Origin: Geoanaerobacter pelophilus
Lineage (GTDB): Bacteria > Desulfobacterota > Desulfuromonadia > Geobacterales > DSM-12255
Reading direction: 5' to 3'
NCBI RefSeq assembly: GCF_018476885.1
Contig: NZ_JAHCVJ010000006.1
Location: 62,001-126,000 of the forward strand
DNA: 64,000 nucleotides
Notes under the pieces: model-generated
Seen by the model: the letters and a program-made list of their open reading frames with translations, nothing else
Database searches by the model: none
What the model was told of the DNA's origin: nothing
Translations under genes and position numbers: made by a program
Shown: positions 62,322 to 64,000 of the stretch, piece by piece
Position numbering within the stretch: position 1 is the first letter of the stretch
How the letters are laid out: the number at the start of each line of letters is the position of its first letter

Positions 62322-63392
62322 GTGAATCATAAAGACAACAAACTTATTTTTGACCGATCAGGTATCCGGAAAATCCTGATACGGGCTACCAACTGGCTCG
62401 GTGATGCGGTGATGACCCTGCCGGCTATCGGTACGGTCCGCGCTGCCTTTCCAGAGGCCAGGATCACTGTTCTTGCCAATCAGATGGTTGCCGGACTGTT
62501 CTTCACTCACCCTTGGGTGGATGAGGTGCTGATTTATGATAGAAAAGGTGCACACAAGGGAGTGGGAGGACGACTCAGGCTGGCAAAGGAGTTGCGGCAG
62601 CATGATTTCGACTTGGCCGTACTCCTCCCTGACTCATTCGATGGAGCTTTAATAGCCTGGTTGGCACGGGTCCCACGTCGCCTCGGCAACAGGAGCGATG
62701 GCAGGGGGATTCTCCTGACCCACGCCTTCCCGCTTGCGCTGCAACCCAAAGGAGTGCATCAGTCGGAAAACTATCTGGCAATGCTTGCCCATTTCGGGAT
62801 TATTGCCGGGAAACAGCGCCAGCTGCTGTTCACTACCGATGCTGAGGATCTGGCTATGGCAGGACGGTTGGCCGAGGGGGGGATTGCAGCCGGAGACTTC
62901 CTTCTGGGTGTAAACCCTGGCGCAACCTATGGCTCAGCCAAGCGCTGGTATCCTGAGCGGTTTGCTGCAGTGGCCCGAGAGCTTGCATCAGCGTGGGGGG
63001 CAAAAATCGTCATAACCGGCGGGCCGGGTGAGACGGTCATTGCAGCGGATATCGAACGGGAGCTTGCCGGCAGCTGCATCAATATGGCCGGGAAGACCTC
63101 AGTCAGGGAGCTTATGGCATTGGTCAAGCGCTGCAACTTCTTTGTGACCAACGATTCCGGGCCGATGCACCTTGCCGCCGCTTTTGAGGTGCCTTTGGTG
63201 GCGATCTTCGGCTCCACGGATCACACGACCACCTACCCTCTGGCGCCGAACGCGGTGATTATCCGGCAAACCGTTGATTGTAGCCCATGCATGAAGCGGG
63301 AGTGCCCGACCGATCATCGATGTATGACAGCGGTAACGCCGGAGGCGGTGGTTGAGGCGGCAAAAAAGTTATTGTCACGTGTTACTGGTTGA
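62322..63392 (+). CDS. waaF: ADP-heptose--LPS heptosyltransferase II
   Basis: Adds the second heptose to the LPS inner core. The 356 residues are of the GT9 family: N-terminal ATNWLGDAVMTLPAIG near 22-37 and the donor motif TNDSGPMHLAAAFEVP near 269-284, with FGSTDHTTTYPL after it. A Cys-rich end (DCSPCMKRECPTDHRCM) is typical of this family. It starts with a GTG at 62322 only 5 nt after UPF0434. No heptose-making genes are seen in the window. Confidence 0.93.
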   Translation: MNHKDNKLIFDRSGIRKILIRATNWLGDAVMTLPAIGTVRAAFPEARITVLANQMVAGLFFTHPWVDEVLIYDRKGAHKGVGGRLRLAKELRQHDFDLAVLLPDSFDGALIAWLARVPRRLGNRSDGRGILLTHAFPLALQPKGVHQSENYLAMLAHFGIIAGKQRQLLFTTDAEDLAMAGRLAEGGIAAGDFLLGVNPGATYGSAKRWYPERFAAVARELASAWGAKIVITGGPGETVIAADIERELAGSCINMAGKTSVRELMALVKRCNFFVTNDSGPMHLAAAFEVPLVAIFGSTDHTTTYPLAPNAVIIRQTVDCSPCMKRECPTDHRCMTAVTPEAVVEAAKKLLSRVTG

Positions 63393-63479
63393 AAATCAGC
63401 TACCGGATGGTTGATTTCAATCAATTTTGAACATTGACCTTATGGCGCTGCGTATGGATGTGCTTTGGAGAATGGTTTA

Positions 63480-64000
63480 GTGGGATTTCTGACAATATAC
63501 ATTCTCTGTCATAACAGGCCGGATTTCGCCAGGCAGACCATTCAATCAGTCTTAGGGCAGAGCTCTCAAGCGTTCGAGCTGATAGTATCCGACAACTCCA
63601 GTAATGACGACGTAGGTTTAATGTTGGGTGACGAGTTCCCTGATGTAACCTATATCCGCAGGGCTCCGATGCTTCAGCCTCTGGAACATTTCAACCGCTG
63701 CATAGAAGAAGCGCAAACCGATTATTTCTGTCTGTTCCACGACGATGACGTTATGAGTCAGGACTATGTTGAAGAGATGGAAAAGTGCCTTGAGGCTTAT
63801 CCCCTGGCGATTGCACTTGGCTGCAATGCAAAGATAGAATCATTCGGAAAGCTAGAGGCGCGGAGCTCTTTCAGATCATTCCGGCAGCATGAAATTATTA
63901 AATCACCTCAAGATCTGGCACGTCGATACTTTTCCGGCGCTCAATCCGGGATTGCGCCGTTTCCCGGCTATCTCTACAACCGGCAACTGGTTGCCGACGA
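63480..64000 (+). CDS. Glycosyltransferase family 2, 5' part (continues beyond the window)
   Basis: The frame runs from GTG 63480 (GGAG 9 nt upstream) to the window edge without a stop, 173 residues so far. It begins GFLTIYILCHNRPDFARQTI, has VSDNSSNDD near 38 and the metal-binding DXD-like HDDDV near 90, the GT-A signature. An in-frame TTG at 63465 is the only other nearby start. It probably adds a sugar to the LPS core or O-antigen, given its place after waaF. The acceptor and sugar cannot be stated. Confidence 0.88.
   Translation, partial: MGFLTIYILCHNRPDFARQTIQSVLGQSSQAFELIVSDNSSNDDVGLMLGDEFPDVTYIRRAPMLQPLEHFNRCIEEAQTDYFCLFHDDDVMSQDYVEEMEKCLEAYPLAIALGCNAKIESFGKLEARSSFRSFRQHEIIKSPQDLARRYFSGAQSGIAPFPGYLYNRQLVAD

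Overview
The window comes from a Geobacter-like member of the Desulfuromonadota (Geobacterales), probably a chromosome. The pointers are a citrate synthase of eukaryotic type, a tungsten-type aldehyde:ferredoxin oxidoreductase with its own MoaD/ThiS-like partner, many sensor proteins, a Geobacter-type 'geopeptide' radical SAM locus, and a typical delta-proteobacterial gene order. No phage, CRISPR array or transposase gene was seen; most of the window is core chromosome with an accessory, signalling-rich middle. Layout: (1) 0-8 kb, the end of a GspE/PilB-type ATPase, then a tight operon pheA-tyrA-aroA-cmk-ispH-rpsA-ihfB (aromatic amino acids, CMP kinase, isoprenoids, ribosomal protein S1, IHF/HU), then tRNA-Leu(UAA) and a perfect 44-nt palindrome. 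(2) 8-13.5 kb, a membrane PAS protein, a lipoprotein, a TPR protein, cysE, and the tRNA-modification genes mnmA and mtaB. (3) 13.5-30.5 kb, the accessory and signalling part: a sigma-54 response regulator and histidine kinase facing each other; a radical SAM/SPASM maturase preceded by a 34-residue Cys-rich precursor peptide; a divergent TonB-type receptor with a periplasmic binding protein; a 65-bp tandem repeat; a sigma-54-type promoter before two unknown small proteins, one with eight cysteines; a receiver-PAS-kinase with a NarL-type regulator; a kinase fragment without its ATPase domain; a chemoreceptor; a minus-strand lipoprotein-aminotransferase-DUF155 operon; and a cupin. (4) 30.5-42.5 kb, energy and carbon metabolism: acyl-CoA synthetase, PrmA-like methyltransferase, outer-membrane channel-like protein, M24 peptidase, citrate synthase, AMMECR1 protein, MoaD/ThiS-like protein, AOR, aldehyde dehydrogenase, and a small Ala/Pro-rich lipoprotein. 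(5) 42.5-46.9 kb, ndk, rlmN, an HD-GYP protein and lysS. (6) 46.9-64 kb, an almost unbroken envelope-biogenesis operon: lolC-lolD-bamA-skp-lpxD-fabZ-lpxA-gnnA-gnnB-lpxB-msbA-acyltransferase-waaA-lpxK-UPF0434-waaF-glycosyltransferase (cut by the window end). The gnnA/gnnB pair between lpxA and lpxB predicts lipid A built on a 2,3-diamino sugar with amide-linked acyl chains. The most notable items are the compact geopeptide RiPP locus, whose precursor gene is easily missed; the sigma-54-controlled Cys-rich operon of unknown function; the diamino lipid A route; a MITE-like 106-bp element with 9-bp flanking repeats; and shared palindromic motifs upstream of citrate synthase and other genes. All functional statements rest on reading motifs and gene order by eye; no database search was run.
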